Shown in pieces: positions 51,558 to 59,976 of a stretch of 64,000 nucleotides of DNA. The translations under genes were made by a program, and so were the position numbers. Below the pieces are notes generated by a model. That model did not search any database and had not been told where the DNA came from. It saw only the letters and a program-made list of their open reading frames with translations. The DNA comes from an uncultured Bacteroidia bacterium (lineage in GTDB: Bacteria > Bacteroidota > Bacteroidia > Bacteroidales > UBA932), in contig CACYGW010000002.1 in assembly GCA_902774045.1 (NCBI GenBank), positions 1 to 64,000 of the forward strand, written 5' to 3'. Positions within the stretch are counted from its first letter, which is position 1. Every line of letters begins with the position of its first letter.

Positions 51558-53262
51558 GACGGAGCTGGATAGTGGAACTTCCGCGATAGTAATTCTCTAC
51601 GATAGAATAACAGATATCAAAAGGATTGCCAGCTTTTATATGGTCGAAATACTCCGACATATTAAAGCCTATGGCGCTAATCTGGTGATAAGGCTGCGAC
51701 TCCTGGATAAGGTCCAGCTTAAGATGCTGGGCAGCGGGACCCACCTTGCGCCCGTTACCGTCGTCGTAAACATTCTCCGTAAGGAAGACAGGAGCGCTGT
51801 TTCCGGGGCCGAAGGGCTGGAACTGCTTCAGAATCCTGAAGAACTTGGGAGTAATATGGGAGAAATCCAGGACAGAATCAACCTCAACCACGGGGGTTGA
51901 CATCTCCTTGTTCATATTGGCCGCCACGTACTCCTCTATCCGCCTTGCAAACTCCGCCAGATTCTCTTCCTTCATAGTAAGGCCGGCGGCGTAAATATGC
52001 CCTCCGAAGTTCTCTAAAAGGTCTGCCTGCTTGTCTATGCTGTCGTACAGGTCAAAGCCCCTTACGCTTCTGGCAGAGCCGGTTATAAAGCCGTTAGACT
52101 TGGTGAGCACGAACGTAGGCTTGTAGAAGGCCTCTACAAGACGGGAGGCCACGATTCCCACCACGCCCTTGTTCCAGGAAGGATTGTAAACTATGGTGGC
52201 GTATTCAGATGCAATACAGTTCCCGCTCATTACCATATCTATGGCCTCGCGGGTTATCTCCCGGTCTATGCTCTTGCGCTCGTTGTTATTGTCGTTTATC
52301 TTGGAGGCAATCAGGGCGGCATCGGCATCCTCCGTGGCGGTAAGAAGCTCTACGGCCAGGCGGCCGGTCTCCATTCTGCCTGCGGCATTTATCCTGGGGC
52401 CTATTTTGAATACGATATCGTCGATGGTTACGTGGCTTGTCTCCAGGTTAGACAGGTTGATGATAGCCTGGAGGCCCTTGCGCGGCTGCTCGTTAAGCCT
52501 CCTTAGACCAAAATGGGCCAGCACCCTGTTTTCTCCCCTTACGGACACAAGGTCAGAAGCGATACTTACGGCCAGCAGGTCCAGAAGAGGAATAAGCTGC
52601 TCGAAGTCAACACCTTCTGTCTGGGCGTAGGCCTGAACCAGCTTGAAGCCCACTCCGCAACCGCAGAGGTCGTCGAACGGATACTGGCAGTCTTCCCTCT
52701 TGGGGTCCAGAACTGCAACGGCGGCGGGGAGTTCGTCTTCCGGAAGGTGATGGTCGCAGACAATTACGTCTATGCCCTTGGAGGCGGCGTAGGCCACCTT
52801 TTCTATTGCCTTGATTCCGCAGTCCAGGGTGATTATGAGTTTGAATCCGTTGTCGGCGGCCCACTCAATGCCCTTGCGGGATACTCCGTAACCCTCGTCG
52901 TACCTGTCCGGAATATAAAAATCTATCCGGGCGGTAAGGCGCCTAAGGAAAGAAAAGACCAGGGCAACGGCCGTGGTACCATCGACATCATAATCCCCGT
53001 AAACCAAAATCTTTTCTCCGGAGTTTACCGCCTTGCGAAGCCTGGCCACCGCCTTGTCCATATCCTTCATAAGGAAGGGGTCGTGCAGGGAGGACAGGTC
53101 CGGGCGGAAGAAGGCGCGGGCCTCCTCGAAGGTAGTGACACCCCGCTGGACAAGCAGCGAAGAAAGAACCGGGTCTATGCCAAGCTCTGCCGAGAGGCGG
53201 CTTACCGTCTCTTCCTGACCGGAATTCTGCTTAACAATCCACTTTCTTTCTACAGGTGTCAT
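51523..53262 (-). CDS. recJ: Single-stranded-DNA exonuclease RecJ
   Basis: The protein has 579 residues. DHH nuclease motifs: YGDYDVDGTTAVAL (88-101), ITLDCGIKAIE, VCDHH (168-172) and GPRINAAGRMETG. A C-terminal OB domain follows. It is a 5'-3' exonuclease used in recombination and mismatch repair. Convergent overlap with aroK. Its promoter interleaves with that of lysS. Confidence 0.95.
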   Translation of the reverse strand: MTPVERKWIVKQNSGQEETVSRLSAELGIDPVLSSLLVQRGVTTFEEARAFFRPDLSSLHDPFLMKDMDKAVARLRKAVNSGEKILVYGDYDVDGTTAVALVFSFLRRLTARIDFYIPDRYDEGYGVSRKGIEWAADNGFKLIITLDCGIKAIEKVAYAASKGIDVIVCDHHLPEDELPAAVAVLDPKREDCQYPFDDLCGCGVGFKLVQAYAQTEGVDFEQLIPLLDLLAVSIASDLVSVRGENRVLAHFGLRRLNEQPRKGLQAIINLSNLETSHVTIDDIVFKIGPRINAAGRMETGRLAVELLTATEDADAALIASKINDNNNERKSIDREITREAIDMVMSGNCIASEYATIVYNPSWNKGVVGIVASRLVEAFYKPTFVLTKSNGFITGSARSVRGFDLYDSIDKQADLLENFGGHIYAAGLTMKEENLAEFARRIEEYVAANMNKEMSTPVVEVDSVLDFSHITPKFFRILKQFQPFGPGNSAPVFLTENVYDDGNGRKVGPAAQHLKLDLIQESQPYHQISAIGFNMSEYFDHIKAGNPFDICYSIVENYYRGSSTIQLRLKDIREREDVI

Positions 53263-53282
53263 ATTCGAAGGAAAAGATTTTC

Positions 53283-53313
53283 CAAATATAGCCGATTTTT
53301 TCTATATTTGCAA
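53283..53313. promoter_or_regulatory. Interleaved divergent promoters of recJ and lysS
   Basis: Leftward: -33 TTG (53313-53311), 20 bp, -7 TATATTTG (53290-53283). Rightward: -7 TATATTTG (53303-53310), with a weak TTT at -33. The two -7 boxes form a perfect 8-bp inverted repeat separated by 12 bp, and each lies in the spacer of the other promoter. Confidence 0.6.
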
Positions 53314-53334
53314 TTCTAATAAAATGGAACTAAA

Positions 53335-54882
53335 ATGGCAACTCAACAGCTCAGTGAACAGGAGATTCTTAGAAGAGAATCAATGACAAAGCTTAGGGAA
53401 CTTGGCATAGAGCCGTACCCCGCACCTCTTTATCCGGTCAATGCTACCGCTCAGCAGATAGAAAAAGAGTACAAACCGGAGGAAGGGAATCTCCAGGATG
53501 TCTGCATCGCAGGAAGGATTATGTCGCGCAGGATCATGGGCGCCGCTTCCTTTATGGAATTGCAGGACGAGACCGGAAGGATTCAGATTTACGTCAAGAG
53601 AGACGAGATCTGCCCCGGAGAAGACAAGACAATGTACAACACCGTCTTCAAGAAACTTCTGGACATTGGCGATATCGTGGGTATCAAGGGCTTTGCCTTC
53701 ATTACCCAGACCGGCCAGCTTTCCATCCACGCCAAGGAACTTACGGTGCTTAGCAAATCCCTTAAGGTGCTGCCCATCGTAAAGGAGGCCGACGGCAAGG
53801 TTCATGATGCCTTTACAGACCCCGAGCTCCGCTACCGACAGAGGTACGTGGATCTTATTGTGAATCCACAGGTTAAGGATGTGTTTGTAAAGAGGGCCAA
53901 GATAGTGCAGACTATGCGCGAGTATTTTAACGAGGCCGGCTGCCTTGAGGTGGAAACCCCTATCCTTCAGGCAATTCCCGGCGGCGCAACAGCCCGTCCC
54001 TTCATTACCCATCACAACGCCCTGGATATTCCTCTGTACATGAGAATTGCCAACGAGCTTTACCTGAAGAGACTCATCGTAGGCGGCTTCCCGGGAGTGT
54101 ACGAGTTTGCCAAGGACTTCCGCAACGAGGGTATGGACAAGACTCACAATCCGGAGTTCACCTGTATGGAAATCTACGTTGCCTACAAGGATTATATCTG
54201 GATGATGGAGTTTGTAGAGAAGATGCTGGAGAAGGTATCTACTGCCGTTAACGGTACCACCAAGGTTGTGATTGCCGGAAACGAGGTTGATTTCAAGGCT
54301 CCCTACCGCAGGATTGGCATCCTGGACGCCATTAAGGAGTATGCCGGTGTTGATGTTGCCGGAATGGGCGTAGACGAGCTCAGGGCCGTATGCAAGAAGC
54401 TTAACGTAGAGGTTACTCCTTCCATGGGCGTTGGCAAGCTGATTGACGCCATCTTTGGAGAGTACTGCGAGAAGAACTTCGTTCAGCCTACCTTCGTGAT
54501 TGATTATCCCGTAGAGATGTCTCCCCTTACAAAGAGGCACCGCACCAATCCTTCGCTAACGGAGAGGTTCGAACTCTTCGTCTGCGGCAAGGAGCTGGCA
54601 AATGCCTACTCTGAGCTTAACGACCCCGTGGACCAGCTGGAGAGATTCGAGGACCAGGCCCGCCTTAAGGCTGGCGGCGACGACGAGGCTATGTTCATAG
54701 ACTACGACTTTGTACGCGCCCTGGAATACGGTATGCCTCCTACCTCGGGACTTGGAATGGGTATCGACCGTCTTACTATGTTTATGACCGGGCAGACTAC
54801 CATTCAAGATGTTCTTTTCTTCCCTCAGATGAGGCCGGAAAAGCAGCCTGATAAGCAGTCCGAGAAGCAGCAGGAAAAATAG
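53335..54882 (+). CDS. lysS: Lysyl-tRNA synthetase, class II
   Basis: The protein has 515 residues: N-terminal OB anticodon-binding domain (~55-150, [20 protein letters not shown]), class II motif 1 region [14 protein letters not shown], motif 2 [19 protein letters not shown] and motif 3 [16 protein letters not shown] short Lys/Gln-rich tail ([14 protein letters not shown]) is added at the end. The ATG at 53335 gives the expected start. Confidence 0.97.
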   Translation: MATQQLSEQEILRRESMTKLRELGIEPYPAPLYPVNATAQQIEKEYKPEEGNLQDVCIAGRIMSRRIMGAASFMELQDETGRIQIYVKRDEICPGEDKTMYNTVFKKLLDIGDIVGIKGFAFITQTGQLSIHAKELTVLSKSLKVLPIVKEADGKVHDAFTDPELRYRQRYVDLIVNPQVKDVFVKRAKIVQTMREYFNEAGCLEVETPILQAIPGGATARPFITHHNALDIPLYMRIANELYLKRLIVGGFPGVYEFAKDFRNEGMDKTHNPEFTCMEIYVAYKDYIWMMEFVEKMLEKVSTAVNGTTKVVIAGNEVDFKAPYRRIGILDAIKEYAGVDVAGMGVDELRAVCKKLNVEVTPSMGVGKLIDAIFGEYCEKNFVQPTFVIDYPVEMSPLTKRHRTNPSLTERFELFVCGKELANAYSELNDPVDQLERFEDQARLKAGGDDEAMFIDYDFVRALEYGMPPTSGLGMGIDRLTMFMTGQTTIQDVLFFPQMRPEKQPDKQSEKQQEK

Positions 54883-54899
54883 ACCTGTCCTGTTCTACG

Positions 54900-55898
54900 A
54901 TGGAGGTTATTAGTTCTGCGCAGAATCCTAAGATTAAGGAGCTCCTGGCGTTGCAGCAAAAGTCTAAGTTGCGCCGCAGCGAGGGGCTCTTTGTAGTCGA
55001 GGGCCGGCGGGAACTTGAGCATTGTCTAGAGGCCGGCTACAGCGTAAGGACTTTGTTCGTGTGCCCGGAGATTTTTTCCCCCGCAGAGGACACTCCCATT
55101 CTAAATTCTTTCCTGGATAGAGATTTCTCCATTCGGGCCTGTCGGCCCTCAGTCGAAATGACAAAAGGGGCTTCTCTCGAAATTACAAAAGGGGCTTCTC
55201 TCGAAATGATAAAAGGAGCTTCTCTTGAAATGATAAAAGGGGCTTCTCTCGAAATGACAAAAGGAGCTTCCATCGAAATGACAAATAATGATGTCATTTC
55301 GAGCGAGCGAAGCGAGTCGAGAAATCTTTTTCAGGTTACCCCGGAGGTGTACTCAAAGGTGGCCTACCGTGAAGGCACGGAAGGCATAATGGCAGAAGTA
55401 TACTCCAAGCCTCAGGACCTTGGCAACCTTAACCTCCCGGACAACCCCATAATAATAGTGCTGGAATCCGTAGAAAAGCCCGGCAACCTTGGCGCAGTGC
55501 TTCGCAGCGCCGACGCAGCCGCGGCCAGCGCAGTAATTATCTGCGACCCTCTTACGGACCTTTATAATCCCAACCTTATAAGGGCATCGGTTGGCGCGGT
55601 CTTCACCGTGCCCGTTGCCGTAGCATCGACAAAGGAAACTATCAGCTTCCTAAAGAATAAGGGCATAAAGATTCTTACCGCCCAGCTGCAGGATTCGTCG
55701 CTCTACTACTCAGAACAGATGAGCGGCCCCACGGCCATAGTTATGGGCACCGAATCTACCGGCCTTTCACAGGAGTGGCGCGCAGCCGCCGACGCCCACA
55801 TCCGCATCCCTATGCTTGGGCGGCTGGATTCCCTTAACGTATCGGTCTCTGCAGCCATACTGCTTTTCGAGGCCCTGCGCCAAAGAACAGAGAAATGA
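54900..55898 (+). CDS. TrmH/SpoU-family RNA methyltransferase with long in-frame repeat insertion
   Basis: The protein has 332 residues. N-terminal RNA-binding domain (SSAQNPKIKELLALQQKSKL, LFVVEGRRELEHCLEAG), then the SPOUT domain with LESVEKPGNLGAVLRSADAA, VMGTESTGLSQEW and SLNVSVSAAILLFEALRQ. Residues ~75-143 are a repeat-derived insert (SLEMTKGA-type units, then DVISSERSESRNLF). Removing about 69 residues returns the protein to a normal length near 263. The insert sits between the N-terminal domain and the remainder, probably as a surface loop. It overlaps aroE (ATGA). Confidence 0.9.
   Translation: MEVISSAQNPKIKELLALQQKSKLRRSEGLFVVEGRRELEHCLEAGYSVRTLFVCPEIFSPAEDTPILNSFLDRDFSIRACRPSVEMTKGASLEITKGASLEMIKGASLEMIKGASLEMTKGASIEMTNNDVISSERSESRNLFQVTPEVYSKVAYREGTEGIMAEVYSKPQDLGNLNLPDNPIIIVLESVEKPGNLGAVLRSADAAAASAVIICDPLTDLYNPNLIRASVGAVFTVPVAVASTKETISFLKNKGIKILTAQLQDSSLYYSEQMSGPTAIVMGTESTGLSQEWRAAADAHIRIPMLGRLDSLNVSVSAAILLFEALRQRTEK
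55121..55328 (+). repeat. Composite in-frame palindromic repeat inside the trmH-family gene
   Basis: It starts with AGATTTCTCCATTC (an inverted copy of the repeat end), passes through tandem 24-bp units, and ends with a forward copy, GATGTCATTTCGAGCGAGCG followed by AAGCGAGTCGAGAAATCT. Forward and inverted ends enclose the tandem array, so the whole is a large imperfect palindrome that remains open in the gene's frame. Confidence 0.9.
55153..55272 (+). repeat. 24-bp tandem array (five units) within the insertion
   Basis: Five units of the TCGAAATGACAAAAGG-GGCTTCTC type (55153-55176, 55177-55200, 55201-55224, 55225-55248, 55249-55272) with one to three changes each. A partial sixth follows. 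Each unit adds eight residues and so preserves the reading frame whatever the copy number. Confidence 0.92.
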
Positions 55899-56776
55899 AA
55901 AGGTTCGGTCTTATAGGCTCCGGCATCTCCCACTCCCAGAGCCCGGCCCTCTTTAAGGAGGCTTATGGCGACAAATGGCCCTACGACCTTCTGGACGGGG
56001 AGGAGTTTGACCCTTTGTGGGAAAAGTTTCTTACAGATTACTCCGGCGTAAACATTACCTCTCCCTTCAAGGAAAAGGCTTTTATGCAGGTTGCGGCGCT
56101 TACGGCCGATGGCCGCGGAATGCTTACAGGCCCGGCGCTCAAGGCCGGCGCCATAAACATTGCCGTAAAGCAGGAGGGGTGTATTCTCGGAGCGAACACA
56201 GATTTTGACGCGGTGGTTCTCTCTGTGGCCGAGGCTCTGTTTCCCGGCATTATAGAGGAGTTCTCCGGAACCTTTGGGAGGGACCTTACAAAGCGGGCCC
56301 ATCAGTTTGTAAAGCAGCAGTTTGACAGTGTCTATCCCGGCCAGGGGGCGCAGGCCCTTGTGATTGGCTGCGGAGGGGCCGGCCGCGCGGCGGCAGTTGC
56401 GGCGGCAGAGCTGGGGTACGATGTTATCCTTACAAACAGGACCCAGTCGCGGGCTGCGGACTTTGCCCTTAGCCTTCCGGAGTACGGCTTTGCCGTTTGC
56501 GGCATCCAGGATCTTAAGCCTGCCGTCAAGGCCTGCGACCTAATTATTCTTGCAGCATCGGCCCAAATAGAAAATCTGGAAATATCGGACTTTGAAAAAA
56601 TAGGCCCGCACAGGCCAAAAATTCTAATCGAGGCCAACTATAAAAATCCTATCTTCGCCGGAGAGAGACTTCTCACGGCCCTGAGGGCCGGGGTTATCCA
56701 CGTGGACGGGAGCCAATGGCTGGCCCGTCAGGCCCTTGCCGGCTTCCCCGTTCTAACTTCCCCGGAGTTGCCTTAA
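55895..56776 (+). CDS. aroE: Shikimate dehydrogenase
   Basis: The protein has 293 residues. Shikimate-binding SGISHSQSPALF (9-20) and the catalytic Lys59 in NITSPFKEKAF are present, with GANTDF (99-104). The NADPH-binding loop is GCGGAGRAA (158-166). Between the two domains (~111-150) there is extra sequence, and the usual 'YNP..T.L' stretch is altered to EANYKNPIFAG, so it is a divergent member. It overlaps the preceding trmH gene and works in the same pathway as aroK 5 kb upstream. Confidence 0.9.
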   Translation: MKRFGLIGSGISHSQSPALFKEAYGDKWPYDLLDGEEFDPLWEKFLTDYSGVNITSPFKEKAFMQVAALTADGRGMLTGPALKAGAINIAVKQEGCILGANTDFDAVVLSVAEALFPGIIEEFSGTFGRDLTKRAHQFVKQQFDSVYPGQGAQALVIGCGGAGRAAAVAAAELGYDVILTNRTQSRAADFALSLPEYGFAVCGIQDLKPAVKACDLIILAASAQIENLEISDFEKIGPHRPKILIEANYKNPIFAGERLLTALRAGVIHVDGSQWLARQALAGFPVLTSPELP

Positions 56777-56783
56777 TATTTTG

Positions 56784-56833
56784 TTGGTTTTTTGATTTGT
56801 AGTCATTAACTTTGGAGGTAATGACTATTTTTA
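56784..56833 (+). promoter_or_regulatory. ssb promoter within a hairpin (operator or aroE terminator)
   Basis: -33 TTG (56784-56786), 20 bp, -7 TAACTTTG (56807-56814). A perfect 9-bp inverted repeat TAGTCATTA / TAATGACTA (56800-56808, 56819-56827) spans the -7 box and is followed by TTTTTATT. It can be read as an operator for ssb, as an intrinsic terminator for aroE, or as both. Confidence 0.6.
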
Positions 56834-56847
56834 TTGACTAGAATATT

Positions 56848-57327
56848 ATGGCACTTAACAAAGTTATGCTAATCGGTAACGTTGGTCAGGATCCAACAGT
56901 ACGTTACCTTGATGGAAATTCCGCCACCGGCACCAATGCCAAGGTGGCAACCTTTACTCTTGCAACATCCGAGCGTTACCGCGACAGGGCGGGCAACGTT
57001 CAGGAGAATACAGAATGGCACAATATAGTTGCCTGGAGGGGCCTTGCAGACACTTGCGAGCGTTTTGTAAAGAAAGGCACCCAGCTTTATGTAGAAGGTC
57101 ATCTGCGCAGCCGCAACTGGACAGACCAGCAGGGCCAGAAGCGATATATAACAGAAATCGTAGCAGATAACATCCAGCTTCTTGGCCGCCGTCAGGATAA
57201 AGAAGGCGACGGCGCTTATCAGCCTCAGGGCGCTCCGGCGGGCTTCCAGGCCCACACTCCGGCCCCTGTTCCTCCCGCAGCTCCCGCAGAGCCTGCGATT
57301 CCGGAAAGTGACGATCTGCCGTTCTAA
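56848..57327 (+). CDS. ssb: Single-stranded DNA-binding protein
   Basis: The protein has 159 residues: OB fold ~1-112 (MALNKVMLIGNVGQDPTVRY, ENTEWHNIVAWRGLADTCER, QLYVEGHLRSRNW). A Pro/Ala-rich linker and the acidic partner-binding tip DDLPF follow. It acts in replication, recombination and repair. It is preceded by its own promoter. Confidence 0.97.
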   Translation: MALNKVMLIGNVGQDPTVRYLDGNSATGTNAKVATFTLATSERYRDRAGNVQENTEWHNIVAWRGLADTCERFVKKGTQLYVEGHLRSRNWTDQQGQKRYITEIVADNIQLLGRRQDKEGDGAYQPQGAPAGFQAHTPAPVPPAAPAEPAIPESDDLPF

Positions 57328-57348
57328 ACCTTTAACGACAGGTACTAT

Positions 57349-58623
57349 ATGACAAATAAGGTTGATGTTGTTCTTGGACTTCAGTGGGGGGATGAAGGTA
57401 AGGGCAAGATAGTAGATGTTCTTGCCGGAAGGTACGGCGTAGTTGCCCGCTTCCAGGGTGGCCCCAACGCGGGGCATTCGCTCCAGTTCGAGGGGCAGAA
57501 TTTTGTAGTCCGCAGCATTCCCTCCGGGATTTTCAGGGAGGGCTCCGTTAACATAATAGGTAACGGGGTTGTGCTGGACCCTATCAGTTTTCTGGACGAG
57601 TGCGACGCTCTTCAGAAACGCACCGGAATAGACCCAAGGGAGAGAATTGTCATTTCCCGCAAGGCTCACATAATTCTTCCTACACACCGTCTTCTGGACG
57701 CTGCCCGCGAGGCGGCTGCCGGCAAGGGCAAGATTGGCTCTACGCTTAGGGGAATAGGCCCCTGCTACAGCGACAAGACCGGGCGCAACGGCCTTAGGGT
57801 GGGAGACACGGAGCTGCCCTCGTTCAAGGAGAAATTCCAGAAACTATCGGCCCTGCATACAGACCTGTTGGCTCATCTTGGTTTTGATTGCGACCCTCAC
57901 TACCAGGACGCGGAGTTCTTTGAGGCAATCGGCAGGCTGAAGGAATTCAAATTTATAGATTGTGAGTTTTTTGTCGATGGTGTCCTTAAGTCGCAGCCTG
58001 TTCTGGCAGAGGGCGCCCAGGGCTCTATGCTGGACGTAGATTACGGTACCTATCCGTTCGTAACCTCGTCCAACACCACGGCCGGTGGCGTTTGCACGGG
58101 GCTGGGAGTGGCACCGGGACGCATAGGAAAGGTTTACGGTATCTTTAAGGCTTACTGCACAAGAGTGGGCAGCGGTCCCTTCCCTACCGAGCTTTTTGAC
58201 AAGACGGGAGAGGACCTGCGCCGGATTGGCCACGAGTTCGGGGCTGTTACCGGAAGGCCGCGCCGCTGCGGTTGGATAGACCTTGTGGCCCTCAGGTATG
58301 CCGTTACTCTTAGCGGAGTTACGGATCTTATTATGATGAAGGCGGACTGCCTGGATACCTTTGATACCATAAGGGCCTGCACTTCCTATCTTATAGATGG
58401 TCAGGAGACGAGTGATTATCCCTATGATATCTCCGACGGCAGGATTACCCCTGTCTATACAGATTTTCCCGGCTGGAAGACTTCTCTTGCGGATATCCGC
58501 AGCGAGGATGCTCTGCCCAAGGCCTTTATGGGCTACGTTAAGTTCGTAGAGGATTATCTTGGAGCCAGGATAAGCATTATCTCACTTGGCCCCGACAGAG
58601 AGGCTACAATTGAAAGGAAATGA
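57349..58623 (+). CDS. purA: Adenylosuccinate synthetase
   Basis: The protein has 424 residues. GTP-binding GLQWGDEGKGK (10-20), GPNAGHSLQFEG, STLRGIGPCYSDKTGRNGLR, TTAGGVCTGLGV and RPRRCGWIDLVALRYAV are standard PurA blocks. It joins IMP and aspartate in AMP synthesis. Its stop overlaps the fucosidase start (ATGA). Confidence 0.97.
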   Translation: MTNKVDVVLGLQWGDEGKGKIVDVLAGRYGVVARFQGGPNAGHSLQFEGQNFVVRSIPSGIFREGSVNIIGNGVVLDPISFLDECDALQKRTGIDPRERIVISRKAHIILPTHRLLDAAREAAAGKGKIGSTLRGIGPCYSDKTGRNGLRVGDTELPSFKEKFQKLSALHTDLLAHLGFDCDPHYQDAEFFEAIGRLKEFKFIDCEFFVDGVLKSQPVLAEGAQGSMLDVDYGTYPFVTSSNTTAGGVCTGLGVAPGRIGKVYGIFKAYCTRVGSGPFPTELFDKTGEDLRRIGHEFGAVTGRPRRCGWIDLVALRYAVTLSGVTDLIMMKADCLDTFDTIRACTSYLIDGQETSDYPYDISDGRITPVYTDFPGWKTSLADIRSEDALPKAFMGYVKFVEDYLGARISIISLGPDREATIERK

Positions 58624-59975
58624 AACGCTTGATTCCGGGCCTTGCGGCCCTGGCCCTCCTGCTCTCCTGCAGCGGAGCCACGTCACCATCGGCCCAAAAT
58701 GAAAATCCGGCCCAGATTGCCAAGATGGAATGGTTCGCCCAGGCAAAACTGGGAATCTTCATCCACTGGGGTATCTATGCCGTAGATGGGGTTAGCGAGA
58801 GCTGGTCTTTCCACAACGGCTATGTGCCCTATGAAAAGTATATGGCTCAGGCAGAGCGTTTTACAGCCTCCGGCTATAATCCCCAGGCGTGGGCAGACCT
58901 TATTGTCCGCTCCGGGGCAAAGTACACCGTCATTACTTCCAAGCATCACGACGGGGTGGCCCTCTGGGACACAAAGGCGGATGACAAGAGCCTTGCCAAG
59001 ATGTCTCCTGCCGCCCGGGATGTGCTGACGCCTTTTGTCAATGCCGTGCGCGAGCGTGGCATAAAACTGGGGCTCTATTACTCGCTTATAGACTGGTCTC
59101 ATCCGGACTATCCCAATATCTACCGCAACGGCCCGCCGCGCTACGACATCACAGAGGAGCCAGGGCGCTGGCAGAAGTTTCTTGATTTCAACGATATTCA
59201 GCTTCAGGAACTTTCGCAGGCTTATTCTCCGGATTTATGGTGGTTCGATGGTGACTGGGAGCAGAGCGCAGAGTCCTGGAAGGCAAAGGAGCTCACCGAC
59301 AGGCTAAGGGCCTGGAACCCATCGGTCATAATAAATTCCCGCATACAGGGCTACGGAGACTATGGTACTCCGGAGATTGGGGTGCCCGTTACAAAGCCCC
59401 GGGAGCGCTGGTGGGAGCTTTGCTATACCATTAACGACAGCTGGGGGTTCCAGCATAAGGATGTAAACTTCAAAAGCCCTCAGATGGTGCTGCGCAATCT
59501 TGTAGATTGTATAAGCAACGGGGGAAATCTCCTTCTTGACATCGGGCCAAGGGAGGATGGTTCCATCCCCGAAGAGGAGGTTCGCGTCCTGGAAGAACTG
59601 GGACGATGGATATCCAAGCATCAGGAGGCCGTGTATGAGACGAAGGCCGGAATCCCGGGAGAGCATGTGGCCGCTTATACCAGCCTTGGCCTGGGGTCGG
59701 ATGTGCTTTATATCTATCTTCCTTATAAGCCCATCGGGGCCGTGGAAGTAAAGGGCCTTGTGGACAATATAAAAAATATCCGTGTCGTGGGCAGCGACAT
59801 TGCCCCTTCGTGGAAGATTTACAACAAGCTGTCCTGGACAGATGTTCCCGGGCTCCTGGAGATTACCGTTCCTGAGGAGGCCCTTGACAGCGCAATTACA
59901 GTTTTAGCCATAGAAACTAACGGACCTGTGACGTTGTACAGAGGCGCGGGGCAGGTGGTCACAATGAACGATTAA
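58620..59975 (+). CDS. GH29 alpha-L-fucosidase, lipoprotein
   Basis: The protein has 451 residues with a lipobox LLLSC (Cys17). GH29 motifs: LGIFIHWGIYAVDGVSESWS (~44-63), YTVITSKHHDGVALWDTK and the nucleophile region PDLWWFDGDWEQ with Asp210 as probable nucleophile. A C-terminal beta-domain follows. It removes terminal fucose, probably from mucin or plant glycans, in the periplasm or at the surface. It is translationally coupled to purA, an odd partner. No SusCD pair or second CAZyme is adjacent. Confidence 0.9.
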   Translation: MKRLIPGLAALALLLSCSGATSPSAQNENPAQIAKMEWFAQAKLGIFIHWGIYAVDGVSESWSFHNGYVPYEKYMAQAERFTASGYNPQAWADLIVRSGAKYTVITSKHHDGVALWDTKADDKSLAKMSPAARDVLTPFVNAVRERGIKLGLYYSLIDWSHPDYPNIYRNGPPRYDITEEPGRWQKFLDFNDIQLQELSQAYSPDLWWFDGDWEQSAESWKAKELTDRLRAWNPSVIINSRIQGYGDYGTPEIGVPVTKPRERWWELCYTINDSWGFQHKDVNFKSPQMVLRNLVDCISNGGNLLLDIGPREDGSIPEEEVRVLEELGRWISKHQEAVYETKAGIPGEHVAAYTSLGLGSDVLYIYLPYKPIGAVEVKGLVDNIKNIRVVGSDIAPSWKIYNKLSWTDVPGLLEITVPEEALDSAITVLAIETNGPVTLYRGAGQVVTMND

Positions 59976-59976
59976 T

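Noticed and set aside
53380-54540. 386-codon antisense frame within lysS
   Set aside because: The opposite strand encodes a complete lysyl-tRNA synthetase; the antisense frame is a by-product of codon usage.
55153-55272. CRISPR-like array
   Set aside because: Units are contiguous 24-mers without spacers and lie in frame within a gene; no cas genes are present.
55037-55297. Antisense peptide of repeated FVISREAP units
   Set aside because: It is the reverse reading of the 24-bp repeat array inside the trmH-family gene, not a separate gene.
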